In this document: positions 11,073 through 21,979 of the stretch, piece after piece
Layout of the letters: the number at the start of each line of letters is the position of its first letter
Numbering within the stretch: position 1 is the stretch's first letter
Assembly: GCA_033220425.1 (NCBI GenBank)
Contig: CM065648.1
Span: forward strand, 4,960,001 to 5,024,000
Reading direction: 5' to 3'
DNA: 64,000 nt
Origin: Lepraria neglecta
Lineage: Eukaryota; Ascomycota; Lecanoromycetes; Lecanorales; Stereocaulaceae
Translations under genes and position numbers: made by a program
Notes under the pieces: generated by a model
The model's input: only the letters and a program-made list of their open reading frames with translations
Told to the model about the DNA's origin: nothing
The model's database searches: none

Positions 11073-12496
11073 AATGGCGGGTGACGAGACAAATTTGACG
11101 TCGCTCTTCCCTGCTTATTTCAAGTCTATACAGCGATCCCCTTGGAAGAAATGGTGTTTACTTAGAAAAGTCAACTCTCCGTTGACGGTGTTACGATTCG
11201 GATGACTTCGTGACCAAGTCTGAGACAAGGCGCATTTCGTGGAATGTGAAAGGGTTCAGCTGGGTATAGACCCTGACTCGGCCTTCGCTTTCTCACTGTC
11301 CGACACCGAGGATTGTGAGAGCGCGCCATAATTTGTGGACGCTGGTAATACCTTCAAAATTCCGTATTACGAAGGTAAGCTGAAGAGTTCACCGTCAGCT
11401 CTTGATCTGGCAACTCAATAAGGAGGAAAACCAAGAGCAGCAAGAGGAAGAGGACAGCTCTGCTTCATGTTTTCATGCTCTCATTAGTGTCACCCAAACT
11501 TTTCCTTTCTTACCAGACATACTTTTTATTAACAAAGCTCTTATTCGTAGGGCAATAGCGCACTCTCGGAAATCCAGCCTAGTTGAAAAGGCGATAAGGA
11601 AGCTTGCGAGCTTGAGAAACTGATGGCAGTGGGGTTGGAATATGGCGAAAAACAATCTCGAAGTCAAGTCCGCTCTTCTTGGCGTTAGTGGAGCCTCACG
11701 GGGTTCCGAGCTGCACAAGGCTTTGACTAACGCCCTATCAAACACCTGGGTCTGCTGAATACGGCAAATAATACTGCATCTCGGGAACTTTCGCTTCCGG
11801 GGTCTTTTGAGATGAGCGGTCGACGAAAAACACGTCATAATCTGTGTGACCGATGATTTGACGGGTTCGTATGCACGCAAGAGGCTTTTTCATCATCTGG
11901 TCACGCCACCCGTCAGAAACTCCACAACGTTCGGCCTTCACTTGGGTCCGACGAATCTGGCGAGCTCGGGCTAAAATTGTGCTCTTACACCGTGAATTCG
12001 TGTGCTGAACCTCGTAAAAAAAATTAGAGTAGAGTACTAGCTGAATCTTGACAATCTAACCGCATGTGGCTTGAGATTTCCAGTCACGGACGTCAGAAGA
12101 CTTGTTCCGCGTAAGCTGATAAGTGCACGAAAAATAACGCATTATGTTACTGTACCGCGCTTTTCGTTGCGCTCGAATGTACCTTGTAAATGGGCGAAAC
12201 ATCGAATTTGAGACTAGCTTCTCTGTGGAAAAAAATCGCAGTTGGGTTGTGAGTACTGGGTTAGGAGTCCTGTTTTAGTCGGATGTATATGAATAAAGTA
12301 ATGATTTGCCTTTAAGGATGTATGGAGTAGCTGAATGCCGGCAATCTGATGAGAGAGAGGAGCCTAGATTTGCGATTCCGATGGAGCACGGACCTGCAGG
12401 ACGGGGATATCGTGGAGCAGGAGAATCCGGCATAAAATTGTGCCCGGGCGATCGATCTGCGTCCTCTAGAACATGATCGTTCTTGCAGCCAAGAGT
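11073..12496. other. Intergenic, nothing recognised
   Basis: The first few hundred bases are the upstream region of the monooxygenase. Short frames at 11402-11623 (+) and 11473-11880 (-) overlap each other and show no domain; I do not call them genes. Confidence 0.45.
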
Positions 12497-13343
12497 TCAA
12501 TCCCAGAGTCCGTCCACGAATTTGAAAGCATTATTGAAAAGCCGTCCGAAGAAGCCGGTAAACCGTTTCCAATGACTTTCGCAACGTGCAAAGCCAGTAG
12601 GAATCTCAACGAATGGAAAGAGGACGAAACCGACGACAAAGAAGTCACCAATCACAAGTATGAAGGCGAGAGCGAGAAGAGTGAGGACCGAGAACACGAG
12701 AAACCTGATCCCATCCCACAACGAATGCCAGCCGATGGCGGAGGTTTCAGACCGAGAGGGAATTTCTGAGAAGTTCTGGATCGTATCTGATCCCACTGGG
12801 TGCACTAGAGTTTGCTCAAGCGTGTGGACGGCCGTAGAGTCAGTTTTGTTGAATGGGTGCGATGGCTGTAGCTCAATGGTAGCTCCTCCAACTTGTCGCA
12901 CGACCAGAACACTGAAGATCGGTAAGTTCATCGTCTCTGTCCATGAGAGCCCAGCTACTAACCTGGTGTTGAAAATGTTCAGAGAGTTGATCTGCGAATC
13001 AAGTTTCTGCCGCAATCCTACTCCCCCTTCCCAAGCCCAGCCTACTTGGTCGCAGATTCCTGGTGCCTTGGTGCCTAGGCTACTGTACTTCCGCAGTCGT
13101 TTATCTAAATCGCGGAGCGATTCGAGCAGCGGAACCGAGATCGATTCAAGCATCGCTCGCTCCTGATCCGTGAAGTTTTGTCCTCGCCAGACATTCCCGA
13201 TTATCGATAAGTCTCCGCGTAAGCCATTTACTTTGGCAGAAAGTTCTCTGAACTCCCCTCTCGACACTTTGCACCTCTCGTGAATCTATATGCAGAGAGT
13301 GCTTGCAGTCAGGATATCACCAATGCTAAAGCCGGAAGCTCAT
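12497..13343 (-). pseudogene. Relic of a fungal membrane protein with a STAND-type N-terminal-like region
   Basis: A 256-codon frame (13267 down to 12497) reads well as protein, but its natural start appears to lie further upstream: an ATG at 13343 followed by a GFSIGDIL-like opening that typifies fungal N-terminal regions feeding into helical bundles. Between that ATG and the long frame there are two interruptions, so the 5' end is broken. The surviving part has a helical, charged stretch (residues about 1-110 of the frame) and then two adjacent strongly hydrophobic segments (FLVFSVLTLLALAFILVIG and FFVVGFVLFPFV) near the C-terminus, so the intact protein was probably membrane-bound. Function unknown. 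It could still be expressed from an internal start; I consider that less likely. Confidence 0.5.
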
Positions 13344-13742
13344 TGTGAAGTCGCTGGAGAGATTTAAGGTCTTTATTGAAGCAATTCGTTGTCAGAGAAG
13401 CTCGCATTTGCAGTCGACGGCATTGCTCTTATATACGAGGCAGGCTTGGATGCGCGGCGTACGGTGGCTGGTCTAGATTCAGGAGTCATCGGCAAAGACT
13501 GCAATGTCAGATAAGTATTTGCATCAATCCTCGTGCTTATCCCTTGTTGTGGCGTGAAGAGGCTTGGCCCTAGAACGGAATTCTCCAGCCAGTAAGAGAC
13601 GCTAGCGACAACACAGACCCATCTGAAAGCTGAGTCCTGCCGGGCATACCTCACTAATGAACCGGCCATAGAGATACTGTAGCATCACGTTCTGCCGCAC
13701 AGCATAAAACCAAACTCCAAAATCCTAGCGTCTGAGTACTAT

Positions 13743-14240
13743 CTAGTGCCTTGGACTGCAGACTCTTCTCTTAAGATTCTGCCACTGCATTAATCTTTTT
13801 CGCTTTTCCAAAGCCTTCAACATCTCCTCATTGCCCTCCTTTTTCGCAACTGCCAATGTTGACTAGTATCGTTTCCAATGAATCCTAGCGTCTAGCATGC
13901 AATTGACAACATGGATACGGCCAAAGCTCATAGCCCTGAGAAATTCACTTCTATGCTTTGCACCTTTCTCAATGAGCTTTTTGATCAACTTAATTGGCAG
14001 TTCCTGTAGCTCCAAACCCAGGATAGAGGAACTCATAAACCCCCTATCATTCGGATTAGCACCATACTCAAGCATGAGGATCGGCATTTCGGGTCTCATG
14101 CTGAAACACGCGTGTGAGAACAGTGTGCGACCTGTTGTGTCTATCTCTATGTTAACATAGGAGCGGTCGTGTTCGAGGAGAACTGCCCACATTAGGGATA
14201 TTGTTGTGAGAGAGCGAGGTTTTACAAAGACTCCAGTCAA
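13743..14240 (-). pseudogene. Fragment of an ankyrin-repeat protein
   Basis: The minus-strand frame 14240-13863 carries recognisable ankyrin signatures (MLEYGANPND, LIEKGAKHRS, MLDARI spaced about 30-35 residues apart). Immediately after a TAG at 13863-13865 the same frame continues with STLAVAKKEGNEEMLKALE, the normal closing helix of such proteins, to a stop at 13743-13745. The 5' side runs into a short frame ending in stops and has no obvious start. This is the 3' end of a decayed gene, truncated on the left side of the mariner insertion at 14421. It need not belong to the 12497-13343 relic, because the order is wrong for one transcript. Confidence 0.6.
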
Positions 14241-14420
14241 TTGTTACGCTAGGGAGTATTCGCCATTAGGATGATAAGGCTATGAGTCGGCTGCTGAGTT
14301 TCCATGGGAATTGATGTTTGATATATCGTCCACTCTTGTTTGACTATGAAACTTGGCGATGAAAGTAATGACTATGAAAAGGAAAGAAAGCAGACACCCG
14401 GCAGGAAGGTAGCACTGGCA

Positions 14421-15807
14421 CGTCAACGCCAAAAAAAAGGTTCACACTACTCCGGAACGCGTGCCCCGGAACCGCCCGAAGATCCCCTATTGATTAGGCG
14501 CTAAATACGCTATTTATATAATTTACCAGCCCGTACGCGCCCCACCGCCCTCTATAACATCCCGGAGCCTCTGGGGCATACTGTAGACCTGCTCATCAAT
14601 AAAGGGGATTGTCACCTCCTCCCAGCCCTCCACAAGCAGCTCTATTAGGGACTGTTCATCGAAAAGGGGGCGCTTTTGGACGTATGCCTTAGGCGCCTGC
14701 CAGTAATTCTCGATAGGGGCTAGATCTGGCGACTTAGCGTAGTTGAAATACGTCTCCAGAAATATCCTTCTTCCAGCGCGCTACAGGGTTATTTTTTCTA
14801 GCAGTAGGGCCCCCACCGTGCCCCGAATCGCCGTCCTCTTCCAGCACGAAATCGTCCTCCCGTTCAACCCATTGGCGCACATGGGGCTCCAAGATTTGGT
14901 CGATATAGACTCTATGGCTTAGCTTTCCGTTACTATTGGTAGAGACCTTATAGAATAGGAGTTTCGACTTGAAATTGTAGCCAATTGCCGCCCATGCATG
15001 TACCCGGGGGCGCTGTTTTTCGGGGGAGGGCGCCGGTGTTGGACGTTATCCCAGCGATATCGCATAGCCCTCCCCCTTTTGCGGGCTATCCATAGGTGCC
15101 CTTCGGGGCTATAGCCAGCGTGTACTTCGTCGCTAAAGCGTACTCTTTCCCAGTGCTCCGGTTTAGGGTATTTGGCGTACATATGGCCCGCCTATTGCAT
15201 GCGTTTTTCCTTTAGGGGCTCTGGGAGGTGCTCTGGGAGGTGCTCTTTTAGCGCCGAAAGATATTTGCTATAGGTCAGCGCATCGCGCATAGTACGCTGG
15301 AGTGCATGCCTGGAGACATCGAAATCTAGGGTTCAAGCAATAGCGTCCTAGGATCTACCTTTAGCCTCCATTTCAAGCCTATTCTCTTCTAATAGGTGGT
15401 CCGTCTCCCGAACATCAGCGCCAGTAAGCTTAAGGGGGGCCCCCGGGTCTTATTATAGCCCTCTCGGTGCTGCTTAGTCCGCGAGGGTTCCTTATCTTTA
15501 ACGATAGCGCGCCCGGGGCGCTCGTCGACGCCGAAGAAGTTGAATATTTCGCGGTCTGTATGGGGGATACCTTTGGCGCTAAGGTACTCGTGTACACCCT
15601 GGACTCTGGCTGTTTTAGGGGTGTAGATGGTATTATAGAGCTTCTTTCGGCGATATCGGGGCTGCTTTCGGGTTCTACCCATATTTGTAGTGGCTGAATA
15701 GGGTTGGAAGGTGTAGAATAGGAAGAATTTTAGTGGTTGTGGGGCGCTAATTTAGGGGCTCGTTTATGGGGGCCCCCGCCCGGAAAAACTTGAACTTTTT
15801 TTTGGCG
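14421..15807 (-). mobile_element. Tc1/mariner-type DNA transposon, degenerate
   Basis: The left terminus reads CGTCAACGCCAAAAAAAA and is matched inversely by the right terminus of the composite at 16111-16128 (TTTTTTTTGGCGTTGACG), while an internal end of the same kind (TGAACTTTTTTTTGGCG) sits at 15791-15807. The transposase reading frame lies on the minus strand. Composition is normal, so the copy escaped the RIP seen further right. The right flank is TA, as expected for a mariner target; the left flank is CA, so the duplication is not perfect. Confidence 0.75.
14523..15682 (-). pseudogene. Mariner-like DDE transposase, frame-broken
   Basis: The N-terminus (ATG 15682, MGRTRKQPRYRRKK) begins a basic helix-turn-helix region readable to about 15389. 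A later block contains RVRFSDEVHAG, the first catalytic Asp (about 15115-15145). In another frame follow EEDGDSGHGG, the second Asp, at about 14815-14850, and SPDLAPIENYW, the acidic third position, near 14700-14735; the frame closes with a TAA at 14523-14525. At least three frame changes separate these blocks, including one near 15030 and one near 14762, so the transposase is dead. The full span of about 386 codons is normal for the family. Confidence 0.75.
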
Positions 15808-16128
15808 AGGGCGTGCCAGGAAAGTCCCGGAGCGCGGGCCCCGAAATCGCCCGGAGATCCCCCACCACTCAGGCACTTATTAGGCCTAGAATACTGTTAT
15901 TCTCACGATTTATCAGCGTATACGCGGTCCCTTGCCCTCTATACGGTGCTATGGTCTTTGGGGTATACTGTAGACCTACAATTTTACTGGTGGAGCTAGA
16001 AGGTAGTTGAATTGAAAGAATTTGGTGGTTGTGGGGTGCTATTCAGGGGCGCCTCAGAGGCTAGCTTAGGGGTGTCGCTTATGGGGGCCCCCGCCCGGAA
16101 AAACATGAACTTTTTTTTGGCGTTGACG
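15808..16128. mobile_element. Short non-autonomous mariner derivative (MITE-like)
   Basis: About 320 bp joined directly to the end of the larger copy. Its left 180 bases resemble the left interior of the big element (both contain a CCGGAxCGCGxxCCCCG block, an AGATCCCC block, CCCTCTATA and GGCATACTGTAGACC-like motifs), and its right 100 bases resemble the right end (GGGGCGCT, TTATGGGGGCCCCCGCCCGGAAAAA and the poly-T/GGCG end). The coding part is absent. The copies differ at many positions, so it belongs to a related subfamily rather than being a deletion of its neighbour. Its own left inverted repeat is missing. Confidence 0.6.
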
Positions 16129-16253
16129 TAAGGATTTTAAGCTAGCCGCATGAGGTAATTAGAAGCGACGCGCCGAGTGACGCGCTCTGTTTGGTAAAGT
16201 GGCTCAGGGCGGCCTCAAGGCACTCAGAGCCACAGCAACACCTTTGTAACAGC

Positions 16254-18314
16254 ATGTCCACAAGACCAAAGAAGCGGCGCTCGACAGGCCGCACCTACGA
16301 GACCGAGCCTAACGTCAAGCAAGTCTACTTTCCAGCTCCAAAGCGGGCGATCAAAGAACGAGGTCCAGCATGGTCTGCTCCAAGTAAATATCAACCCACT
16401 ATCACACAGATGAACCCGCTACGTTCCTTCTACCACCCAAATTCCGAGGATGAGGATCTAAAATCTGATCATGGGAATAAGGAAGAGGAGGAGAGCTATG
16501 TAGATTCGCCTGTTAGGAGGAAGAGGCGGAAGATTTTACCGGAGAAGACACCGGGTACAACTCGCAAGATTGGAACTAGGAATGCACAACGGCAGACCAT
16601 TACGCAGATGGACCCTTTCCGTTCCATCTATTACCCAGACACTAAGGACGAGGATCTAGACTACGAGGATGAGGCTGAGAAGGAAAATCATGCGCCACTA
16701 CCCAGTGGGAGGAAGCGGCGGAAGATTAAATTGGAGAAAACGCCGGGTCCGAGGATTGCAAAAGGGGTGGCAAAGTCGAAAGCTACTAAGGCCAGGCCTC
16801 ATCTTAGTCAAGAGGAGGAGCAGAGAGAGCTACCGCAGACGGGAAAGGCGAGCAGGCCATCAAAGCCTCAGACTGCTGCAGCATTGCTGCTTCCGCCTCA
16901 GACTCCACGGTCCTTGAGGAAGAGAGAGATTCCGTCATCCCAGTCTCCGGCAGATACGCCTCTCTCCACACAGAGCCGAAGGTCTATTCGAGAGTACACT
17001 AGGTCACCACTGAAGGAAAGGTCTACCCATTTTATTCTGCCCAAGTTCTCCTCCTGTAAGGGACCTCGTTGGGCAAAGAAGTTGGAAGTGGCGGATGGCA
17101 TGGAGAGCAGGGAGGACGACAGTCCTCTATCTACGCGTACTCACACATTAATTACGCCTATCCGTCCAGATAAAGGGCTGGAAGACACTACAACATTGGA
17201 GGCTCCACACCTGTCTCCCAATGACGCCACGACTGAAGGTGCTGGGGCTCACAAAGCTTCAGATTCAAGGCAGTGCCAAGGACTAGAGATCAAGGAGTCG
17301 AGCCGAATCCAAATTGGGAGGGAAATTTTGGACTCTGATGAGGAGAAGGAGGAAGAGGAGGAAGAGTATTTCAATGCTAGCGCAGAGACTCAAGCTGTTC
17401 TCGTCAGCAGTAGTGCGCCCTCTGCTACGAGTTCGAATCATGAGCATGTGGCTGAACCTCCTTCGAACCTCATCAACTTTCAGCCCGAGCGAACCAGTAC
17501 CCAGCCAAACAATCCTAAGGCTCAAAAGCATTCCAGACCCTCTCAATTGAGTCTGGAAAGCAATTCAGCAAGCCAGGAATCAATTCAGAGATTGCAAATC
17601 ACCAAACAGGCACCTACGGACCCATCACTTGCCGGCCTGACTACAGCATCAAACCCTGGCCTGCACCGCACAAAATCTGAACAAGCATCAGCTCAACTTT
17701 TCAATGACCTTCGCCGTATCACTGAACCAATCCTCGAGACGGAATCGCAGTTCGAAGGTGCATGGAATTCTTATCATCCAGCCGAAAACGACAACCCCGA
17801 GGACGACCGTAACAATCTCCTCTCTTCCCCAACGCTTGTTGAACTGCAGTCGTCAGCGCCATTAACAGTGCCAACTCAGCCATTACCAACCCGCATCACT
17901 ACCAATTGTACGCCACTTCAAAGCTCTACCCAATTCAAGATCCCCGTGCCACCATCTCAGGCCACAACTACGGACGTCACCCAGCCCTCACCGCGCAAAA
18001 TGCCTTCATTACAAGGTTTTCTAGCGGCCTGCAAATACCCGGCATCGTCCCAAATCCAAGTGCCATCATCGCCACCACCCATGCTGCCTCCCTCGTCCCA
18101 AATACAAGTGCCCTCCTCACCACCGCCAATGCCGCCGCTTTCCTCTTCTCCTGTGGCTGGGAGAAAGGCGACGGACCCGTGGATAGGGTTTGAGTGGAAT
18201 GGGATTAGACTGACTGATAGCCAGCTTTTGCCGGAGAGTTTGTTGAATGACAGTTTGGTTGGGCCGAACAGAGGGTCTCCGGGGTTGAGTCAGGAGAATT
18301 TGGAGGAGGAATGA
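16254..18314 (+). CDS. Disordered nuclear protein with duplicated TITQM module, 686 aa
   Basis: A single open frame ends at TGA 18312-18314. I choose ATG 16254 (MSTRPKKRRS) over the in-frame ATG 16191, which lies close to the transposon edge and adds 21 unlikely residues. The protein is Ser/Pro/Gln/Glu-rich and predicted unstructured. Residues about 49-101 and 115-165 are two copies of one module: TITQM(N/D)P(L/F)RS, an acidic DEDL stretch, a basic RKRRKI nuclear-localisation-like motif and an EKTPG end. Near the C-terminus a second short duplication repeats SSQIQVPSSPPPM. An acidic run (DSDEEKEEEEEEYF) lies mid-protein and the last 60 residues hold a DPWIGFEWNG block. No enzymatic domain is seen. 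A nuclear, possibly chromatin- or cell-cycle-related role is inference from the basic motifs and the many Ser-Pro/Thr-Pro sites. It converges on the Bfr2 gene, with 152 bp between stops. Confidence 0.75.
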   Translation: MSTRPKKRRSTGRTYETEPNVKQVYFPAPKRAIKERGPAWSAPSKYQPTITQMNPLRSFYHPNSEDEDLKSDHGNKEEEESYVDSPVRRKRRKILPEKTPGTTRKIGTRNAQRQTITQMDPFRSIYYPDTKDEDLDYEDEAEKENHAPLPSGRKRRKIKLEKTPGPRIAKGVAKSKATKARPHLSQEEEQRELPQTGKASRPSKPQTAAALLLPPQTPRSLRKREIPSSQSPADTPLSTQSRRSIREYTRSPLKERSTHFILPKFSSCKGPRWAKKLEVADGMESREDDSPLSTRTHTLITPIRPDKGLEDTTTLEAPHLSPNDATTEGAGAHKASDSRQCQGLEIKESSRIQIGREILDSDEEKEEEEEEYFNASAETQAVLVSSSAPSATSSNHEHVAEPPSNLINFQPERTSTQPNNPKAQKHSRPSQLSLESNSASQESIQRLQITKQAPTDPSLAGLTTASNPGLHRTKSEQASAQLFNDLRRITEPILETESQFEGAWNSYHPAENDNPEDDRNNLLSSPTLVELQSSAPLTVPTQPLPTRITTNCTPLQSSTQFKIPVPPSQATTTDVTQPSPRKMPSLQGFLAACKYPASSQIQVPSSPPPMLPPSSQIQVPSSPPPMPPLSSSPVAGRKATDPWIGFEWNGIRLTDSQLLPESLLNDSLVGPNRGSPGLSQENLEEE

Positions 18315-18466
18315 AGCTAAACGACAGTATGATGATGTGTTAGAAATAGCATAAGCAGCATTAAGTTTTAGGCATGCATAGCGATCAATCAAAGAATGAA
18401 TTGGAGCATCTTTGCACAGTTCGATATTGTCGAGTTTTGACATTGACATGCACAAATATATTGCTT

Positions 18467-20264
18467 TCACCCGAACAGCCTTAACCCACCTTCCCCACCT
18501 TCTATACCATCCATCTCCCCGTCCACCTCACTTGCACTCCTGGCATCACCCGCCTCCACCTCTTCCTCTGCTAGCTGCATTTTCCTACCAAGCAAACTCG
18601 AGAACAACTCCCCCCTCTGCCTCTCCCCCCAGCTCCCCCGATCCTCCGGCGCCATGAAATTCTGCAGCTTCTCATGGACCGTATACCGCATCTTCCGCCC
18701 TTTACTAGCTTTTGTATCGACTTGCTTCTTGACCTTAAAGTCTCGCTGGCTCGGCAACGCCGGTATTGGCGCATTATTGGTGGCCGCGGCAGGGGCAGAG
18801 GAATCAGCCATCCGCTGATCCACCAATTCCCGTAAAAGCAGGGTGTAGAAATCAGCGTCATCGTATATCGTAGGGTCCGAAGGCGTGCGCGTAGCTGCTT
18901 GAACTGGGGCGCACGAGCGCGGTATCCGTGTCTTATCCAGCAACTTCTCTAGATTCGCGCCGGAGAGGTGCTGGTCTAGCACGCTTGTTAGAGGTTGTTG
19001 AGTGGGTATCTGGGAAAACTTGTTGGTTCGTGGAAGTGCGGTGATTGGATTTGTTTTCTGTGACCATTTCGTAAGGTTGGCACGGCGGGCGGGGAGGGAG
19101 ACGGTCTCGTGGGATTGCATTTCTTTCCAGAGGGTGGAGGATGGTGTAGCCGAAGTTGCTGAGACGAGACTCTTCTTCGGGGAAGGGACATGCAGAGAGG
19201 AGCGCAGGGTAGAAATTGTGTTCCAGAGGTTCAAGGCCGCGGACTCTGCAGCACGAATTGTTTCGGTATGGTCCGATGAGGTTGGCGTGGAGGTGCTCAT
19301 GGAGTTGGTGGAAATCAGAGCTTTTTGCAATTTGATCCTTGTATTCAGCAGGGCATCGAAGGTAGTGCGTTGGTGTCTGATCGCTCCGCCTTTGGCTATG
19401 TCTGCTTTTGCTGCCTTTGAGAGGGATGCCGCTACTGTCTTTTGCTCTTCTGCCATCATTTTGCGCAGAGCCGCTCTGTCGTCTAGCTTAGGTTCGTAAG
19501 GTTCGTCACTGACGCTGGTGTCGTCGCTGTCGCTGTCAGCAGGTTCTTCGTCGTGGTCCACCTCCATGTCTGAGTCGTCGTCCTGTGGCAGTTCTGGCCC
19601 ACTCTCTGAGCCATTGAGATAGTCACCAGCAAATTCCATGCCCTCGTCACCGTCTTCCTCCACTAGATCCTCAGCTTCACTGCCTTCTGAATCTTCCATG
19701 TCTTGCCCTGTGGTCTTACTGCCTCCAAATCTGTATCCTCCAAATCTGTCCTCATCCCCATTCTCAAAAGCCTCATCGCTGTCAATCTCCTCGTCATCAT
19801 CTTGCCCTTGCAACTCTTGTTCATCAGGGTCCGCATACTGGGAGCTTCCAGACTCGTCCTGCTCGCTATGGCTGCCGAAAGGATCATTTTCACTCTCTTC
19901 CTCGAGGAGCGCGTCGCGACTAATGCTTGAGCCTTTGTACTGAGGCCCTAAGTCAACGCCATCGGATTTGCGAAGTTTGCTCTTGCTGGTCATTGTCAGT
20001 AGATGAACAGTCGGCACGATCAGAGCTTCGTACCTGACATCGACGTAGTGCTCACGAGCTTCAGCTAGGTACTCATCACCCTCAGCTACGCTGGAACTCG
20101 ACTCATCCTCAATTTGCCCGTCAACTTTCTCCGGATCAAGTTCTGGCGACATGTTAAAAGCTTGAATAGAGATGAGATTGGAGTGATTCTATACCTTTGG
20201 GAGCAGGGGCATCCAGATCTGCGACTTGCTCAGCAAACGATCTGGCCGCTTTCGTCTTCGCCAT
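18467..20264 (-). CDS. BFR2: Bfr2/AATF ribosome-biogenesis factor, three exons, 565 aa
   Basis: The model is complement(18467..19985, 20034..20142, 20195..20264). Exon 1 gives MAKTKAARSFAEQVADLDAP, the usual Bfr2 start; intron 1 is 52 nt and intron 2 is 48 nt (GTACGA..GACCAG). Intron 2 is a multiple of three without a stop, so an unspliced frame also stays open. The protein has the family's order: a DPE segment, HYVDVSKSKLRK, a long Asp/Glu-rich tract (about residues 75-220), a helical AATF region with RIKLQKAL, and a C-terminal TRAUB domain with KGRKMRYTVHEKLQNFMAP and LFSSLLGRK. Bfr2 acts in the nucleolus as part of the small-subunit processome in early 18S rRNA processing. It is likely essential and constitutively expressed. 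Confidence 0.92.
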
Positions 20265-20926
20265 GAGCGCACGCTTGCATCAAAAAGGATGTTGCAAAAC
20301 AACGTAGGAATCATTTTCGGTGCTTGCGCGAAAAATTTCCGTCTTGGCGCTGACTAGCTAATAATATTCCCGAAGTATAGCCGCCACGTACCCTTTTTCG
20401 ACCAAGTCTTCTCCATCCAGAGCCCCCAAAATCAACAAAAAAGCGTCAGCAACCACTCCGAAGGTCCTAGTGTGCAAAAAGCAGAAGTTATGGGCTGAAC
20501 TGACTTGAATGGGCGTCAGTAAATGTGATGCAAGGACTGGGAGAGACTGGGATCTTACGATTTGAACCCAGGACCTCTTACAGATCAGAATCGGGATCCC
20601 AACAAGAATTCTGCCACTAAAACGGTCTCCTCATACCTGAGCCCGAGGAGAGGGTCCTCATCATCGCAGTATGCTGATGAACCCTCCAGGCGTATTCCGG
20701 CGGACCCTGTGAATGCCAAGCCTGCCTTGTAGATCCCAAAGCTACCTACGTCACATCCCCCCGCGAAATTGCAAAACCTTGCTTTGTTTACAAGCAATCT
20801 TGCATTACATTCCCAAATTCCCATAAATTCTACAGCTCTCCCAAGCGTACCAGCAAACCCAGCGTCTACAAAAGACCCATCCACCGAACACACCACCCTA
20901 AATTTACGCACAAGTCAGTAGTCAAA
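20265..20926. other. Divergent promoter region
   Basis: This separates the start of the Bfr2 gene (minus) from the start of the small membrane protein gene (plus). A lone tRNA B-box-like GGTTCAAATC (minus strand, near 20563) is present but no cloverleaf can be folded around it. Confidence 0.5.
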
Positions 20927-21282
20927 ATGGCAGGCATATTCGACGGCCTCTCCAACCTAGTCTCCTCCATCTTCGAAATCTTCCAGGGTTTCATTAGCAC
21001 GGTTCTCTCGGCCATACAGTCCGTCTTTGGATTGTTCCAGAACTTGATTGCTAGCGTCTTTGATCTCATGAGTGGGCTTGTTGGATTTATCCTTGGTATG
21101 TCCTCCCATTCTCCTAGCTACATTCGTTGCGACTTTGAGAAGTAGGCCTTTTACTGACTGACACGTTACGTTCAGGCAATATCGTCATCATCGGCGTCCT
21201 CGTCGCTGCGTTTGTCGGATACTCGGCCTACACCCAGAAGAATCGTGGTGGGGGAATTACGGGTGGGAAGAAGAGGACCTAG
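20927..21282 (+). CDS. Small hydrophobic membrane protein, two exons, 91 aa
   Basis: The model is join(20927..21095, 21176..21282). The 80-nt intron has a GTATGT donor, a CTGAC branch site and a GTTCAG acceptor; splicing joins Leu to Gly-Asn in frame. The first exon is an amphipathic/hydrophobic run rich in Phe, Leu, Ile and Ser without charged residues after the first few; the second gives a transmembrane helix (NIVIIGVLVAAFVGYSAY) and a short basic tail (KNRGGG..GGKKRT). Similar short proteins occur in filamentous ascomycetes, in my recollection, without known function. The basic tail suggests cytosolic C-terminus. Confidence 0.75.
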
Positions 21283-21979
21283 GTCTTATTACATCCTTAC
21301 ATGAGTGCATACAGGCTATCCATGGGAGGCCGGATTGTGGAAAGCAGGACATTTGTACGACACCTAGGACGTGATGAAAGTTTCAATGGGCGTGACGGGG
21401 TTGAGAGCGTGCTTTGTAGTTTAGATACCCTTCTTGTTAGTCAGGATTAGTGGAGATGCAACATCTGATAGCCTCTTCAGTTCGTGCAGCATAACGTGGT
21501 TATGTGGAAGCTCTACGCGCTTTGCACGTGCTGTGATCACCGCCGAGGAGCCATCAGCTTCCACATCTTCGCGATGGCACAAAGGACAGGAATTGCGCAC
21601 AAAATCTCCCAAGTTTGACGCTCCTTTGTGCGGTCGAAATCCACATTTCCAGTTCCAGTGTTGAAAACCAGGATGTTCTTGACTCAGACTAATAGTAGAT
21701 TGCCCTGAAGTGGTAAATGGTGAAGTTTCAGTCCACAAAAGACAAGCTTGCAAAGAGCACCATTCGAACTTCTTGTGTCAGCAGCGAGAGATGGACGCAC
21801 GGCATTTAGAGCAATAACAGGATTTTTTCTATAAGCACTAAAACCACACATAACTGCACTCGCTGATGGAAATCCGCCAAAATCTATACACAAGAACGAA
21901 CAGTATTGTCCCCCAAGAGAATGTCGTATCTCATGTCCTCAGCACACGGTGTTGCAGGCCTCCTGCCAATCCACCAATG
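21283..21979. other. Intergenic (3' regions of flanking genes)
   Basis: Convergent spacer between the membrane-protein gene and the copper-fist gene. Open frames at 21421-21753 and 21434-21664 are antisense to each other and lack any domain. Confidence 0.45.

Noticed and set aside
13373-13669. 98-codon minus frame between the two relics
   Set aside because: No domain, and no splice sites link it in frame to the long frame below or the ankyrin fragment above.
20540-20600. tRNA-like B box (GGTTCAAATC, minus strand)
   Set aside because: The T-arm does not pair and no acceptor or anticodon stem can be built around it.
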